From assembly GCA_000310025.1 (NCBI GenBank), contig FN649743.1, positions 1,122,474 through 1,186,473 on the forward strand: 64,000 nt of DNA, read 5' to 3'. Shown here in pieces: positions 33,713-46,362 of the stretch (its first letter is position 1; the number at the start of each line of letters is the position of its first letter). The notes beneath the pieces are model-generated. The model did not search any database. It was not told where the DNA came from and saw only the letters and a program-made list of their open reading frames with translations. The stretch comes from Ectocarpus siliculosus. Lineage: Eukaryota; Sar; Phaeophyceae; Ectocarpales; Ectocarpaceae. The position numbers were made by a program, and so were the translations under genes.

Positions 33713-36700
33713 ATGTCCTCGTCAGGGACGTCAGCAAGCAAACGCCCGGATCGATTCCATGGGGCGTTCACGGGAGGCTTCTCGGCTGGGTTTTACAACT
33801 CGGTGTGTATTTGTCTCACTCTGTACTCTGTATTATTCATATTTGTATACATTGTATAGAAGGTAGGAGTCTTGTATGTGGCCTTGCATACAAAAAACAG
33901 CAGCAGCTTGTGACTACATATTCTACAGCAGTGTACCCTAGCCTTCTTGACAGCAGTGTGCATCACTGCTATGACTTCAGCAACACTGTAGTCTATGTTG
34001 TAGTCTACGCACCTTGCTAGAGAGTCTTGTGTGTTTTTTTTGTCGTTGTGGTTGTATTACAATATATCCAGCAAAATGAGTTAAGGGCGCGGCGGGGATC
34101 GCACTCTTTGTCCTCTTCAAAAAACCAGGGACCGCCTGCATACACTGTGTTGTATCTCAGTTTTCCAAAGTCTGACTCCAGTATGCATACGAAACTACAG
34201 TACCATCTCAGATTAACCGTCCGCCGCGGTCGCTAGTGTACAATGTCAGTGCCTGGGATTGTAGCCCTTGTGATACACGGCAGACTATTGTAGCAGTCCG
34301 CGATTTTCCGTGTGCTTTTTGACTGTGCGGCCCGATTTTGAAACACTTCAGCACCTTTGCTTGTGGCTAAGACCTACATATGCATGACCCCAGGCGTTCA
34401 AATCGACTTGTATGGCGACGAGAAGGACAGTCAGGGAAGAGCTGCGCTGAAGTTCGCGGCCCCACACACTCACGCAGGCGCTGATTTGCCGTTGTTGTTG
34501 TTGTTGTTGTTGTCTTCACATTTAAAACAGTTCCGATCTCTCTCTACCCAGTACCTTCATATGTCCGTACTGATCCAACACTCGACGCGGTCGATTCCCG
34601 TGGTCACAGGTTAACTTACCCTAAAAAGGTACACTCAAATAAACTGGCCCCGAGGGGTTCGCAAGTCAATAGAAATCAACGACAGATATTCTGGAGTCCT
34701 CCACTCCCTCTGCGCGCTATGCGAGGTATCAACTGAGACTAGGAGTCACTATCACGGGCCGGAGAGAAAGAGATACACCCCGTTGGTTCAATCTTGGTAC
34801 TTCACAACGCAAGCAGATACAAGACCATCTAAAAAGAGAGAAAAATAAGAGAGAAAAATAGAGAACAGAGAAAAAGAGAGAACAAATAGAAAGGAAACGG
34901 TTAGGAAAGAGAAAATAAAATGAAAAATAAAGATGAAAAAGAGCGAGGGCAAAAAGGCACACAGTGGAGAGACTACTAACGAACGAGCAAACACGCAAAT
35001 ATTGCCACCAACCAGCGATACATTGTAATGGTACGTCATCACTAGTGGGGGATTGGTGCAATGGTGCAGCGTTGGGGGGGGGGACTTGGCTAACAGAAAA
35101 TCAATCCGGCACGTATCGCGCCACTCGGTCCGTCTCTTCTCGTTTGCTTTCTTCCCTCGCCGTCTCGTCCGTCTCCTGCCCCCCTCCCGCCCCATTGGTT
35201 GTTGGCTTGTGGTTCGTGTGAGCGCTCGTTGTCGGCTGGCCTCTTCTTCCTTCTCGTGCCAGAAGGTCATGAACCTCTCAGCTCCCTGCAGCACCGCCGC
35301 ATGCCAGGGTACTCCCCCCTCCACCTTCGCGGCTTCCGTCCACGTTAACTTCGGTGCCGTGTCTTTCGGCGCCGTTATATGTGCTTGAAGCGTTTCAAAT
35401 TCGGACCGCAGAGCAGCTTCAAAAAATCCTGCTTGTGACTCACCGATCTCGATTATAGAAATCGCGGATCGCGCTATTTGTAGTCTGCCGTGTATCACAA
35501 GGGCTACAATCCCAGACACTAACAAAGTACACCAGCGACCGCGGCGGACGGTTAATTTGCGATGGCAGTTTCGTGCTGGAGTTAGACTTTGGAAAACTGA
35601 GATATACAGGAATTCCCTGGATTTTTCAGAAGAAGGTACTGCGACCCCCCCGCGCGCCCTTAGATTAGGCAGAGCACCGATCCATATGCATAGGGCATTT
35701 TTTTTTCAAGACACGGAAGAACTTCCAACAATTATCTGTGTTTTAGAGGGGTAGAGCTGGGTAGATGCCCAGGCTCTAGGGAGAATCCCCATGATCCTCT
35801 AACACAGCAGCACCACACACACCACGCAGACAACATACGCGACAACCAGCACAGCAGTTTACGGACTGCTGTAGGCCAAGGGCAGACAAAGACACACATC
35901 ATAAGAGGCGTTGGGTGTGACTCTTACAGCCCGTTGCCTGCTGTCGGCAGCACAAGCGAGTGACGACGCAAGTCAATCTGCAGTCCGACTGCATCATACT
36001 CAACCTACCGATCATTGAAGCTTCCCATACAGACGCATCCCCACAACAGAGACAACGAGACGTACGCACTGCTGTAGGCCAAGGTCGGCCAAAGGCACAC
36101 ATCGTGACTGGCGTCGGAAGCTATTTTTAGACCCCGAGGCCTGCTGCTAGCAGAGTAAGCGAGGAAACATGCGAGTGCACACAAGTCAAATCTGTCTGCG
36201 GTCTGTGTTAGTCTGCAGGCCGATCTTTGCTTCCACCACAGAAACACCCCCGAAACGGAGACAAGTGAGACGTGCACAACGCTGTAGGCCAAGGGCGGCC
36301 AGATATACACATCGTAGGAGGCAGGCGCGATTTTTAGAGCCCGTTGCCCGCTGCTAGCAGCGAAAGCGAGGAAAGCAAGTGCACACATATCCTGCACGGC
36401 AGCAGCAACAGCAGCAGCAGCTGCTGCTGCAGCCGCTACATGTAGCTGGTGATTATGAGAGCTAAACAGCGCTCCCGGTCATCCCCTGACTGACGGGTGG
36501 TGTCGGGTGAGGTGTGAGCGTGTGCACTGGTGACCTCTGTGGTGTCTTAGGCTCCATCCATATCTATGTACGCTTGCTTTGATGTCTCTCTCCGCCCTTC
36601 TTTTCGCGCTTCGCGCGAAAACATATAGTATACAAGGTGCGGGGGTTAGGTGATTTACCTCCCGGGGTCGACGCAAGAGGACATGGCCAATCGATTCCAT

Positions 36701-39700
36701 CACGGTCGCATGGTTGGTCGTCATAACGTTCGGTAGTGCCGGTTTTTACGTGCAACGTGCATATTGATTTTCTTTGAATTTGCAACATATGCGGGGTAAT
36801 TTGTTTTCTCCCGCCGTGACTTTTCGCATGTGCGCGAGTGTGTGGTCTTCCGTTAGCGGCGTCTTTTCTGCAGGTCCTACTTCTTCAATCCGCTGCGTTT
36901 GATCACTTTCTCGCCTTGCGTGATCGTGTTTCCCATGGTCTGTGGGACTTTTTCACACAACACCAACAACGGATCAAAGAGGTGCTCAACGTACCGAAGA
37001 ACAGTCACAGCTGTAGGCTGCTACATTGTAGTACCACAACTTCTAAATATTTGAATTTTTCGATTTTTCGGAATTGAAATTTACATGACCGCTGCCAGAG
37101 TTGTGCGAGAGGACTTCTGTATCGCGTGTGGTGTGTTCCCATGAGCAACATCAAGAGCTTTTGTCCCCGCTGTGGGTACGCATGCGCCAGTTGCTGTGGT
37201 TGTGTACACAACAATCACAGCAGCAATGTGGGCGCGTGGGCGCGTGGCGCGTGGCGCGGGGCAAAAGCAAATTTGTGTTTTCAGTTTTCATGCCATTTGA
37301 GGAGGCTTGTATGGTTCGGATTCCAAACCCTGAAAAAAGAGCCAGTCCCGGCGACTTGTCGCGCACCACCGGTGTCTCCCGAGCCCCACACGTAACAGGT
37401 AATGTACCGACGGGGCCATGCAGAAGAAAGTGCGAGAGAAAACGTTGTCCCAGCGGAGAAAAGCGAAGGCGAAGGCGAAAAAAGTCGAAATCCTACATAT
37501 GCATATATTTTTTATTGGACCCCTGTGTATGGGAAGTGAGCCTTAGTTTATACTGCCCAGCTGTAAAGTACTATTAATAAGCAAACAAACGAAACTTTAA
37601 ATTTCGGTAGTCTGCTTTTGGACAGCCCGATTTGCAGTGTGTCGAGGACAGCGATGACCTGGGCTTAGATAAATCTCATGGTTCCGTCAACCCATTACCT
37701 GTGCCGGATTGCCTCGCGTATGCTTTGGTGTCGTTAACCTAGTACTTCTTGTACTGTCGTGTGTGCGCGGGGAGTTGTGCAGATGTCCTCTTCTGTGACC
37801 CAGGCGAAGCCTGCTTTAGAAGCGGTTTCAAGTTTAACTTCAGCATAAAGTCTACATATGCATACGAATCTACCGTCGCGCCAAAGCGCAGCCAAGTAGG
37901 ATTGCATCCCTTGTGACATCAAACAGATTTGCGGTCCGCGATTTTTCGGGAAAACGAGCCTTTTTTCATTGCCTTCGGTGAGCTACAAGCATGATTTGGA
38001 TGCTATGTTGGAAACAAGTACTTGTAATACAGCTTGGGCGGTCTTTTTTTTTAACGCTTCAAGTATACAGCCTCCCAGATAACGAGCCGATGTGTGTGCG
38101 TGCGAACCAAATAAATGTCGACAACGAGATGAATTGCCCGAAGACCACTGGCACACCGCCACACGATCAAACGCGTTCAGCATGTCGTCTTGCGTCATCC
38201 TCGGGATGCCTGTAACCTGGTTCGTAACTTCGTGGATGCGAGATAACAAGCACGAAGGAGAGGAAAGGAGAGAGGAAAACATCATCTATAGAGGTTCCAG
38301 GGGCGTGGGACGAAGGGTGCAGAGCAAAGAGGCAAGGGGAGCAAGACGGCAAGAATACCAACGTCACGTTCATCTTCTGTGTACATACACATACATGCAT
38401 ACCACACCAAAGTATTCTTCTGTGAGGCATTTCTTGCATTCGGCCATCACCGACAGGAGCGAGAGAAACGCGCACTCATCTGACACCAGGTCTAAGTTGA
38501 CGCAGGCGCACAACCACTCGAATTCACAACACGTGCACGAGATGCCAGGCGGCACCATGCTCCGCGCCAACTGCACCAGACACAGAGGCACGAGTTGAGA
38601 GTGCCTACCCTGAAGCTCTTGCTTGTCCCGCAGAAAAACCGCGAGCAGTAAACAGAGACCGCTCACATCCTAAAATTGCGACGCCTAACTGCTGTACTCC
38701 TATTTGATACCTGTTTCTTTTTATTCTTTTGACAAAGAGGGACGATTAAACACTTCGTTCGTAGGTCTCAATTATTACAGCGAAATTTTTGATGTCATAA
38801 CTTGACCCGTTAGGTTGGAAGCGCCGAGGGATGGACTCCATCTACCTTCTCCTCCTCGCGGGACAAACGGGCTGCGCCCAAAGAGCAGAGACCCGAAGAC
38901 TTTATGGATGACGAGGACGGCCTCCTCACCGAACAACTGCAGGTATGGTTCCATGGTAGGCTACCCGTTCCGTTAAGGTTTCCACGAATCGCTCACATAA
39001 ACATCCTCTCTGCTGTGCATTCTTGAACTTGCAACCTGCATCCGGCGCTGAGCTTCGTGCCCTCGCACCGAGATTATTGTTCACCTACCAACCACTGGCG
39101 CTGGTATCGCTGCTGTGCCGCTCCCGCCCACCCCTCCTCTGTTTGCAGGCCAAGCCGGCGTTTGATACGCTTGGTTCCACAGCCGATGAGGTCGCAAGAA
39201 AGCACGCGGAGATGGAGGCAACTGGGGGCGCCATTCCTGGACCCGCGCCCTCAGAGCTCATTATACCGGTGGGCGACCCAATGGGGAAGAAGCTACTGAG
39301 GACCATGGGGTGGAGAGAGGGGCAAGGAGTTGGAAATCGGGTCAGGAGGAAGCGGCGACGGCCTGCACCAGCCGAAGCGGACGACTCGCCCGAGGATGAG
39401 TTACCCGAACAGGCGCGCGCAGGGCTCGGGGGAAAAGGTCGAGAGCTACTTGACAAGGAAGGCTTGACGTTTGCTCCCACAAACGCTGACGTCAAGATGC
39501 AGAGTGTTCTTGCGAAGACCAACCTCCACGGGGTAGGGCACGAACCTTTCAAAGACGCCCCCGAATTTGGAGCAGCCAGAGCCGGAGCCACGGGTGTGCG
39601 GAGTGTTTATAGCACTGAAGACATCGTGCAGCACCCCATGGATGCTGGTGCTGCGGGAGGGATAGTGGCCGGGGTTTCGCGGCGGTCATTGGCGGCCGCA

Positions 39701-41945
39701 GTCGTAGATAGAGGAAGTCATGGTTTCGTTTTGGATGATGATGAAGACGACGTATATGAGTCGGGCCTTGACAAAGAAGCATACGACCAGGCCCTAGATG
39801 CAGACGGAGGCAGAGCAGCTGCCCATGCCGGTTTGTCTGGAAGTGCAAAGGCGTGGGCGTTGAGCGGGGCGGCAGATGACGATGAGGACGAGCCTCTGCT
39901 GGCCTCCCGAAGATACGCAAGATGTCCTTCGGACGGCCGTCTGCCGCCGACGGGCTTCGTGGTAGCCCAGCGACCGGACGTCCAGCAGAAGCACTGGGCA
40001 CCGCCAATCCCGCCGGCGAACTTCCGCCCGACGGTCGAGTTTGAGGATGACGCTAAAACCCCTTTGGAGCTGTCCACAAGTCAGAGGTACGGCGGCGCTC
40101 ATCTGGACGCATCTGGGCGTGCACGATTATTGGGCGAGCCATCTGCCCAGTCGTTGACTAGCACGCCTGTCGCTCCACCCACCGTCCTTGACAAAGGAAA
40201 GGCATACCTCCCGGACGGTTCATCCGCGCTCTCTTTCTTGTCTCCAGCAGCACGCAAAAAGGTCCTTGAGGCTGCGAACGCAACCAAGGCACCCTCCCGT
40301 TTTTCGCCCGATACTGGAGCGGCTGCTTCAAAGCATCAGCGAACTCTTGGATCTATGAGCCAGGTCTGAACCGAATGTCATTGCCGTTCGCGTTGTGCTT
40401 CCAAGTATTTGATATTGGCTGCTGTTCATAACTGGCTCGAAATTGTGTGTTCGGTTGCTTTCGATGCTCCGTAAGTGCTGCATGTCTTGGGGCGCGCCGA
40501 ACATGTCACCGTTGTGTCCCGCTGCCTTGCTTGCCGGTGCCCCTTCGAAGGTAATGAGTACAGCGAATGACCTCAATCACACCTTTGCCCCTTTTAGACG
40601 GGAGGTTTTGAAGAGGTTCATGTTGCGCAAGTATTTTGCAACTTATGTAATACAAGTAGAACATCATCTTACGAAAGATCCGTGCTTTTCAACAATGATG
40701 AAATTCCGCAGGATAATTCGAGCCAACAGTCTGAAGGCCTGCCATTCACCTTGGCAACCAAGTTCACGTCAGAGACACAAGCGGCTTCCAACTCTGATGA
40801 GCCTCAAGACCAAGTTGCGGGGATAGTGGACCCAACAAGTCGTCCCGCAGGTCTTACCTTGCGCAGGCCAGCCTCAACTGATACTTTGAACAAGGCGTCT
40901 ACGGCAACGGTCTCAGTGGACAAGAGCGGCAGAACCGAGGTAGAGCTGAACCCCGTGCGGCGCACGGTCGATTGGATTCCGGCTCCGCTCTTGTGCAAGC
41001 GATTCAATGTCCCGGTGCCGAAAACTTCGTCGTCTAGTATGGAGTGGACAACCAAGGGCGGAAGGCCTGCAGGTGCCGAAGAGGAAGCGCTTGAACCGTT
41101 GACGAAGTTTGTTCCAGATTCTTCGGCCATCAATCAGCCTCAGGTTTGGTTTGCGTTTGTTTAGTTTCTTGATCCAACAGGTTTCATGCATCTCCTCTAT
41201 TGATGTACAGTATATGTGTTCTAGCAACATGGCAGTTGACAAAAGGCTACGCCAGGACCAGCGACCAGATTGCATCGTCAGTGACGTAATTTCTTCGGCC
41301 CAGCCCCGCTGACGGTGCTGACGGTACGATTGTTTGTTTTGCCTATGCCAGATCCCTTTGCTGAAGGGCTTGGAGCAACGGCATCCTATCGGCATCATGT
41401 CTGCCTCTGCATCATCTGGGATTGGTAGTGTTGTGGTCACGGACAATGGTCCTGCGGAGAGGCCGCCCATTGACCTCTTCAAGAGTATTTTCGAGTCTGA
41501 ATCTGAGAGCGACTCGGCGGAAGAAGAGGAGAGTGAACAAGAGTCAACCTTGGCAGCTGCTGGCGAACCAAGCATTAGTTCTCCAAGACCACGAGCGGAG
41601 AGTCAGCGAGCTCCTCATGGCTTGTTCGGCAAGGCTCCGGTAGACCGAGGGTACGGAACCGATTCTAGCGAAGAAAGCCCCGGGCAGGTTGAAGGCGGAC
41701 ATCAAGTCGTCGACGAAGCAGGGGGTGCTGGCGGCGAAGGGCCGAATGTGCGAGGCGAAAAGACGAAGTCAGCTCGTGACGATGACAAGCGCAGAAGAAG
41801 AGTGAGCAGCAGCAGGAACCACAGCAGCAGGAAGCACGGCAGCAGTAAAAAACACAAGAAGAAGCACCGGTCGGAAAAGAGGGATCGAAAGCACGACCAC
41901 AAACGAAAGAAAAGTAGCTCCTCTAAGAGGTACTTTTCGAGTTAG
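33713..41945 (+). CDS. GPATCH1: GPATCH1-like G-patch splicing protein, 5 recognised exons
   Basis: Exons: 33713-33802, 38814-38942, 39149-40363, 40712-41143, 41352-41945, all phase 0, about 819 residues. GPATCH1 is a spliceosome-associated protein whose G-patch is expected to bind a DEAH helicase. In order one sees RFHGAFTGGFSAGFYNS joined to VGSAEGWTPSTF, RPEDFMDDED, the G-patch (KKLLRTMGWREGQGVG, about 121-145), then VDWIPAPLLCKRFNVP and PPIDLFKSIFESES. All are landmarks of the family in the same sequence. The C-terminus is Ser/Lys/His-rich (KKHKKKHRSEKRDRK). Intron 1 is about 5.0 kb and full of repeats. The usual first residues (YGTPL-type motif) are not visible, so a further 5' exon is possible. 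The donor after exon 3 (gtctga) is weak, and an exon may be missing before 40712. Confidence 0.88.
34085..35659. mobile_element. Inverted-repeat element in GPATCH1 intron 1
   Basis: Terminal inverted repeats of about 200-230 bases (34085 to about 34314, and about 35458-35659) share long matching stretches. Examples are attaaccgtccgccgcggtcgc and, inside, gggattgtagcccttgtgat with tacacggcagac, both found reversed on the right. The tips are GGGCGCG, flanked by TTAA on the left and TTAG on the right, so a TTAA-targeting DNA transposon is possible but unproven. Inside are a GTT microsatellite (34486-34512), a purine tract (34830-34960) and a minus-strand frame from 35525 that starts within the repeat and continues for about 130 residues of charged, non-repetitive protein. 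Confidence 0.68.
35845..36395. repeat. Three tandem units of about 205 bases
   Basis: The motif gctgtaggccaag with downstream agcccgttgcc(t/c)gctg and agcgag recurs at 35868, 36071 and 36281, giving spacings of about 203 and 210. The copies are diverged. A cag/gct tract follows at 36402-36432. Confidence 0.8.
36433..38813. other. Rest of GPATCH1 intron 1
   Basis: No exon is recognised. A segment near 37840-37960 (catatgcatacgaa, cccttgtgaca, ggtccgcgattttt) loosely resembles the inverted-repeat element's termini, so a diverged relative may lie here. Confidence 0.4.
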
Positions 41946-43376
41946 CTTTCAGGATGGTGACGGTACTATACATGTTGCCAGCCTGTGTTGACCTAGCAAC
42001 GTGCCCCCGTTGGGCTCAACTTGAAAGTATTCATGATGTCAACGGAAAGTCTTTCATTTCGACGCGGTTTGACAAGGCCCGACGAGCTTGCGCCTTATGA
42101 GATTTTCGCTCAAACCGCACTTGTCCGGTGTGTATTGTATTCTTGACGCCCACGTTGCCTCGCGCTTGAGCTTGTCTTGGGATTTTGCGCCTGTTACATA
42201 TGTCTCCCTCTCCGCGGGGTTCTCAGGGCGGTTCGCGGCACACACGTTGATGTTGTGCTGTGAGCCAATAAACGAGGCTGGAATAAACGAAATAGCTCTG
42301 CCAAGATCTTGCCGTCCCCACAGTAGGTGTTTTCGCGTCTTAACAAGAATAGACATACTGTACATCCTAGAGAGGAGTTGTAGCATGGGCATGGCAAGTG
42401 GGGGGAGATATCTTCGCGGCGTCGACCTCGCTCGCCTGCTCTCATCGTGTGAATCGTCCCTCTCGCTGCCCATTACTTCCTTGACCAACCCCATATAACT
42501 TGCTTGCGCAAGTTCATTCAATGGATCCCGACGCTCTGAGGCTCTTTTTCTCACAAGAATTATTGCTGAAATTTAAATTGCGATCCCAATGGTACAGTTG
42601 GCTTACAGTTGGCTCCCAGAGACAGGTACTGCTGTACAGTAGTAGTGGCCTCTTTTCGACACCTGAGCATACCCAAAAGTCTACCAGAAAAATACTGCGC
42701 TGTTTCATCAATATCTACCATCGGTACTTGTAGCTCAATACTCCGGAGTTCATATGGTATGTTTGTTTTTTGGCAAATTCCTCCCCCCCAACCTCGCCCA
42801 GAGGTGCCAGAACCGCGCGGCAAGAGCTGCGCTTGGCGCGGGAATTCGTCGGTGAAACGCTGAAAATACATGCGAAAAAAACACACACACCCAACACCTT
42901 CAAAAAGTAATACCACTACACATTTCAGTCCTTCTGGTGTGTTTAGAGTGCCAACATCGCCGTGAAGACTACGCACGCACGTGTCGGATGTTAGATGAAT
43001 TGCGCAGTCCCCACATGCATGTTGTAGAAAATCCCATCTCTGTCTATATGAAACATAGACTATATGAACAACACAGCAGACACACTCGCATCTCCACCCT
43101 ATCTCCACCCCCACCGTACGCACGACAGAGAACATCCCCAGCTTCTTCTGTCACTCCTCCGCCCTCTGCTACTTGCTACGTGGTAGTGAGCCTCCACCTC
43201 CGCCCTATGTGCTATGTCATGGGACATCGGGTCCACCCGCACAACCTTTCGCCTCTAACCCTCTTGGAAACCCCCCAACATTTTGTAACGGCTCATTTGT
43301 TTTTTCGATAAAGCCGGCCCGACACGTCTTGAACTTTCCTTGTGCCTCAATCTTCATCGGACACTTCTCGCAAAGC
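41946..43376. other. Intergenic, no gene recognised
   Basis: I see no family match. The reading frames at 42054-42554 and 42560-43135 lack splice context and resemblance to known proteins. Confidence 0.45.
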
Positions 43377-44511
43377 ATGAAGGCTCCTTTGGCATTCACC
43401 GTCAACGTGATACTCTCGGTGACGGCGACCAGCGCTGATGAATGCCACGATATTTGTGCGGACGTGAAAAAAAGCGTTGGTTTCAAGGCTGGATGTAGCG
43501 AATTCCGCAACTCGCTGCCGAGACCGAAGGTATGTACATCAGATATGCAATCTGTGTCATGTTTCATCTTGGTACTTGTCTTGCAAATTTAGATACTACC
43601 CTGCTCTCCATGGGAGGAAGAACTGAAAGTAGGTATGCTGGGGGGGCCAAGTATGGCGCACTCTGTGTTTGGGTGATGCTCCCAGGTGTGAAACACACCG
43701 TGCAATGTGCGTCTATACCAGGTTTCGAGCAAATGTCACACGGGATTCAAGGCGGCTGTCGAAAGGAACTGCCACGACGCCTGTGTAAACGGAGGACGCC
43801 TTCAGCCATTCCTTGTCGAGCGCCGGCTAGACGAAGCATGCAACGGTGCACTGAAAGATACTCCGAGGCCGCTCTGCCACGACGCTTGTGTTCGAGGTTA
43901 TCGTTCAGGCGTCAAGGACATGACTACTTCGCTCGGGAAACTTATGGCCGAGGTTCGGACCTTCCCCCAACTACGTCGCGCACGACCAATCGCAAGATCT
44001 GAGGTCCAACCGACATTCGATAGACAGAGTATTTTTACCCTTACAACACGAACAAGCACAACGGCGGAGTGCATGATTACGATAGTGTCATCTCGTTTAC
44101 TTCAAGTCTGTTCATCAATATTACGAAAGTTGTTCGTGGTACACTTTTCGAAGTTCGTGGAATGTTGCCAAGGTACAGCATAAAATAGGCGTGTCTTGTG
44201 TCAGATGTGCCCGTGCCAATGTTTGTTCATTGAAGGGACTATTCACTTGATTAGATCACAGGCTGCCACCTAGTTTTGTATATGTACATATTAACAGCCT
44301 ACAGCCTGTGGCAGCCAACTTTCACCGGCACCCGCTCCGTCATTTCATCATTCGCCCTGGTGATACGTGTGTTTGGGTCGTGTAGGCATCTCCGGCGGTC
44401 ATCACAGCGTTGAAGGGAGATACTCTGTCCCGCCAGGCCGCCCAAAAAACGCATGTCGTTGCCACTGAAGACTCCAAGACTGTCGAAGGAGCATCAGAGG
44501 AGGTAGGATAA
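43377..44511 (+). CDS. Small secreted cysteine-rich protein with CHDxC repeats
   Basis: Proposed exons: 43377-43529, 43722-43952, 44386-44511, all phase 0, 169 residues. The start MKAPLAFTVNVILSVTATSA is a typical signal peptide. The mature part carries three CHDxC motifs: ECHDICADVKKSVGFKAGC in exon 1, then NCHDACVNGG and LCHDACVRGY in exon 2. KCHTGFKAAVERN in exon 2 echoes the GFKAGC segment of exon 1, which suggests two or three diverged units of about 35-40 residues. Regularly spaced cysteines suggest disulfides in an extracellular protein. The donor of exon 2 (gttcgg) is weak and was chosen because it keeps phase into exon 3, so the C-terminus is tentative. I do not recognise the family. 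Confidence 0.52.
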
Positions 44512-45010
44512 TACGTCCTCCGTGGAGAGGCCAAGATGTAAAACATTTATGTCGTGGGTGAACGCATGCGCATGCGCACAGTAAAACATCCGGAGACCTA
44601 ACGCATACTAGGCTATTGCCAACGGCCCCGAGGGGGTTGTCAAGACCTATCCGCCGAGCTTAGAAAAAATGATTCGCTGCCTGCTTCATGTCATATCTGG
44701 ACGATAGCGTGCTCGTGCATGAGTTTTAGACCTGAGAGGTATTGTTGTGAGGGTTCGCGGCCTGATGTTTCTGTACGCAGGTTGTTACTTTGATGTCTCG
44801 GGCTTAGGGGCTGACTCTTCCAACAACGTGACATGCAGCGCTTCTTTTGTTCTAATAAAACACGAGCAACACACGATGCATGACATTCAGCCCTGCGTCT
44901 AGTATGAGCTCAATATCGTCTCTCCGACCGTGCTCTTCGTTATTTTCGAATTTTGTGTTTGTCGTTAGCCGATCGCCTTCGCCGAAGGTGCCATTGCCAG
45001 GCCATCGCAG
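44512..45010. other. Intergenic, no gene recognised
   Basis: Nothing coding is evident; it is expected to hold the promoter of the next gene. Confidence 0.45.
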
Positions 45011-45699
45011 ATGGCTGACCTGAGTTATCACGGAAAAGACACCCCTGTCCCAGAAGAAAAAGAGCACGGAGAGATCCAGGTTCTCGAAAGTAAGGGCGGA
45101 CTGCAAACAGATGCTCAGGCCATGGGTGATGGACCCCCGCTCGCCGTCGGCGACATTTACAAGGTTGAGGACGAACCGGACCTTGCGAGGGATGCTGATA
45201 GTGCGTTGATTGCTCCAGACGGAGAAACTGACGCACAGCACGAACTGCCGGAAATCAAAGATGGAGAAAACAAAGGCGAAGACAACTACATGTGGATTGA
45301 ACATGTGAGGCATCTTGCTCGTGAAGTGTAGTTCTCCTCGCTTGACCTGTCCTGCATTTGGTCGAGGTGACAACCTTTGCGCCGAGTCTCTCTCTCTATG
45401 ACGACGCGTAATTCAAGCTTTTTTTGGTGATCACGTATGTTCTCAAACAGCAGCGGTCCTCGCTTGTCGTGTTTTTGGTTTCCCAGGAGGAGGAAAATGT
45501 GCTGCTATCACTTCCAATCACGGTGGACAACGTTATGAAGGAGCTCGTGATCTTCGAAGGCGATCAACCGCTGGACGTAGTGCTCGCGTTTTGTAGGGAT
45601 AATATGCCGGAAGAAGGCCCCGCCTGCGCAGATGAACTCATTCGTGTGGTACAAGACAAGATTTCTACCGGGAAGGCACCGCAAGAGGAGTACATTTAG
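45011..45699 (+). CDS. Small acidic two-exon protein of unknown function
   Basis: Exons 45011-45304 and 45487-45699 join in phase (WIEH, then EEEN) and give 168 residues. The first exon is acidic and probably disordered (EEKEHGEIQVLE, KDGENKGEDN). The second reads LLSLPITVDNVMKELVIFEGDQPLDVVLAFC, then CADELIRVVQDKI. The strand-turn-strand-helix order and the EGDxP turn suggest a small ubiquitin-like fold. The fold is inference and no function can be given. There is no signal peptide or membrane segment. The donor (gtgagg) and acceptor (ttcccag) are good. Confidence 0.55.
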
Positions 45700-46165
45700 A
45701 GTGCATCCCATAAATGTAACTACTGTAGGAAGGCTAGTACGTCCATAGCATTCGTTTTCTCATTTACGGGGACCACACGTTTCGGACACCTAGTAGCTCT
45801 TTTCAGGCGTTGGAATTAGAAGCATGGAGTGAACCCTGTAAGGGGGATTGACCGTGATGCCCAGAAAAACGGGTGCTAGTCTACATTTGAAGCCAGGTAT
45901 CGTCTTGACACGCCGAAAAGCTCAAGAGGTCAACTCTTCAAGAAGAGGTTTTGTGCACGGTCCCTGGTACGGACTGTACGTAGACGAGATGTATTATTTT
46001 CAACACTTTTCTAGGAAGCGGGGAAGGGCGTTGTTTCCAGTAGCCCCTCTCAATCAGTCACTTTCATTATCGCCGCGCTCCTCACAAGGACGAACAACAT
46101 ATATTTTCAAACAAAGTGTGTCGCCCTACTGTCTGGAATTTTTTTTTATCAGTGGTACATCCAGT

Positions 46166-46362
46166 TGTTACGTGTCGATCTACCGCTGTACGATGGCAGC
46201 AGAAAGCGGTATCATTTGACGAAAGGTCCGGTGAAGCTGACACAAGACGAAGTTCACACACAACTTTTTCCGCATCGAAGGGAAAAACATCCCCTCGGGA
46301 CTCGGCTACGACAGATTCCGCTTATTGAGGTGCAAAACGACGGACAATATGTATATATGTAG
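46166..46362 (+). CDS. Possible isolated terminal exon
   Basis: After a pyrimidine-rich stretch and a ccag near 46163, a frame of about 65 residues reads LLRVDLPLYDGSRKRYHL and ends QNDGQYVYM, stop. Its composition is protein-like, but no partner exon was found. It could be the last exon of a separate gene or chance. Confidence 0.25.

Noticed and set aside
35053-35388. Plus-strand frame at 35053-35388
   Set aside because: It is antisense to the better-composed minus-strand frame and shows no resemblance to known proteins.
34788-35525. Intact gene on the minus strand inside the inverted-repeat element
   Set aside because: The last third is purine-tract translation and no family is recognised; treated as an element remnant.
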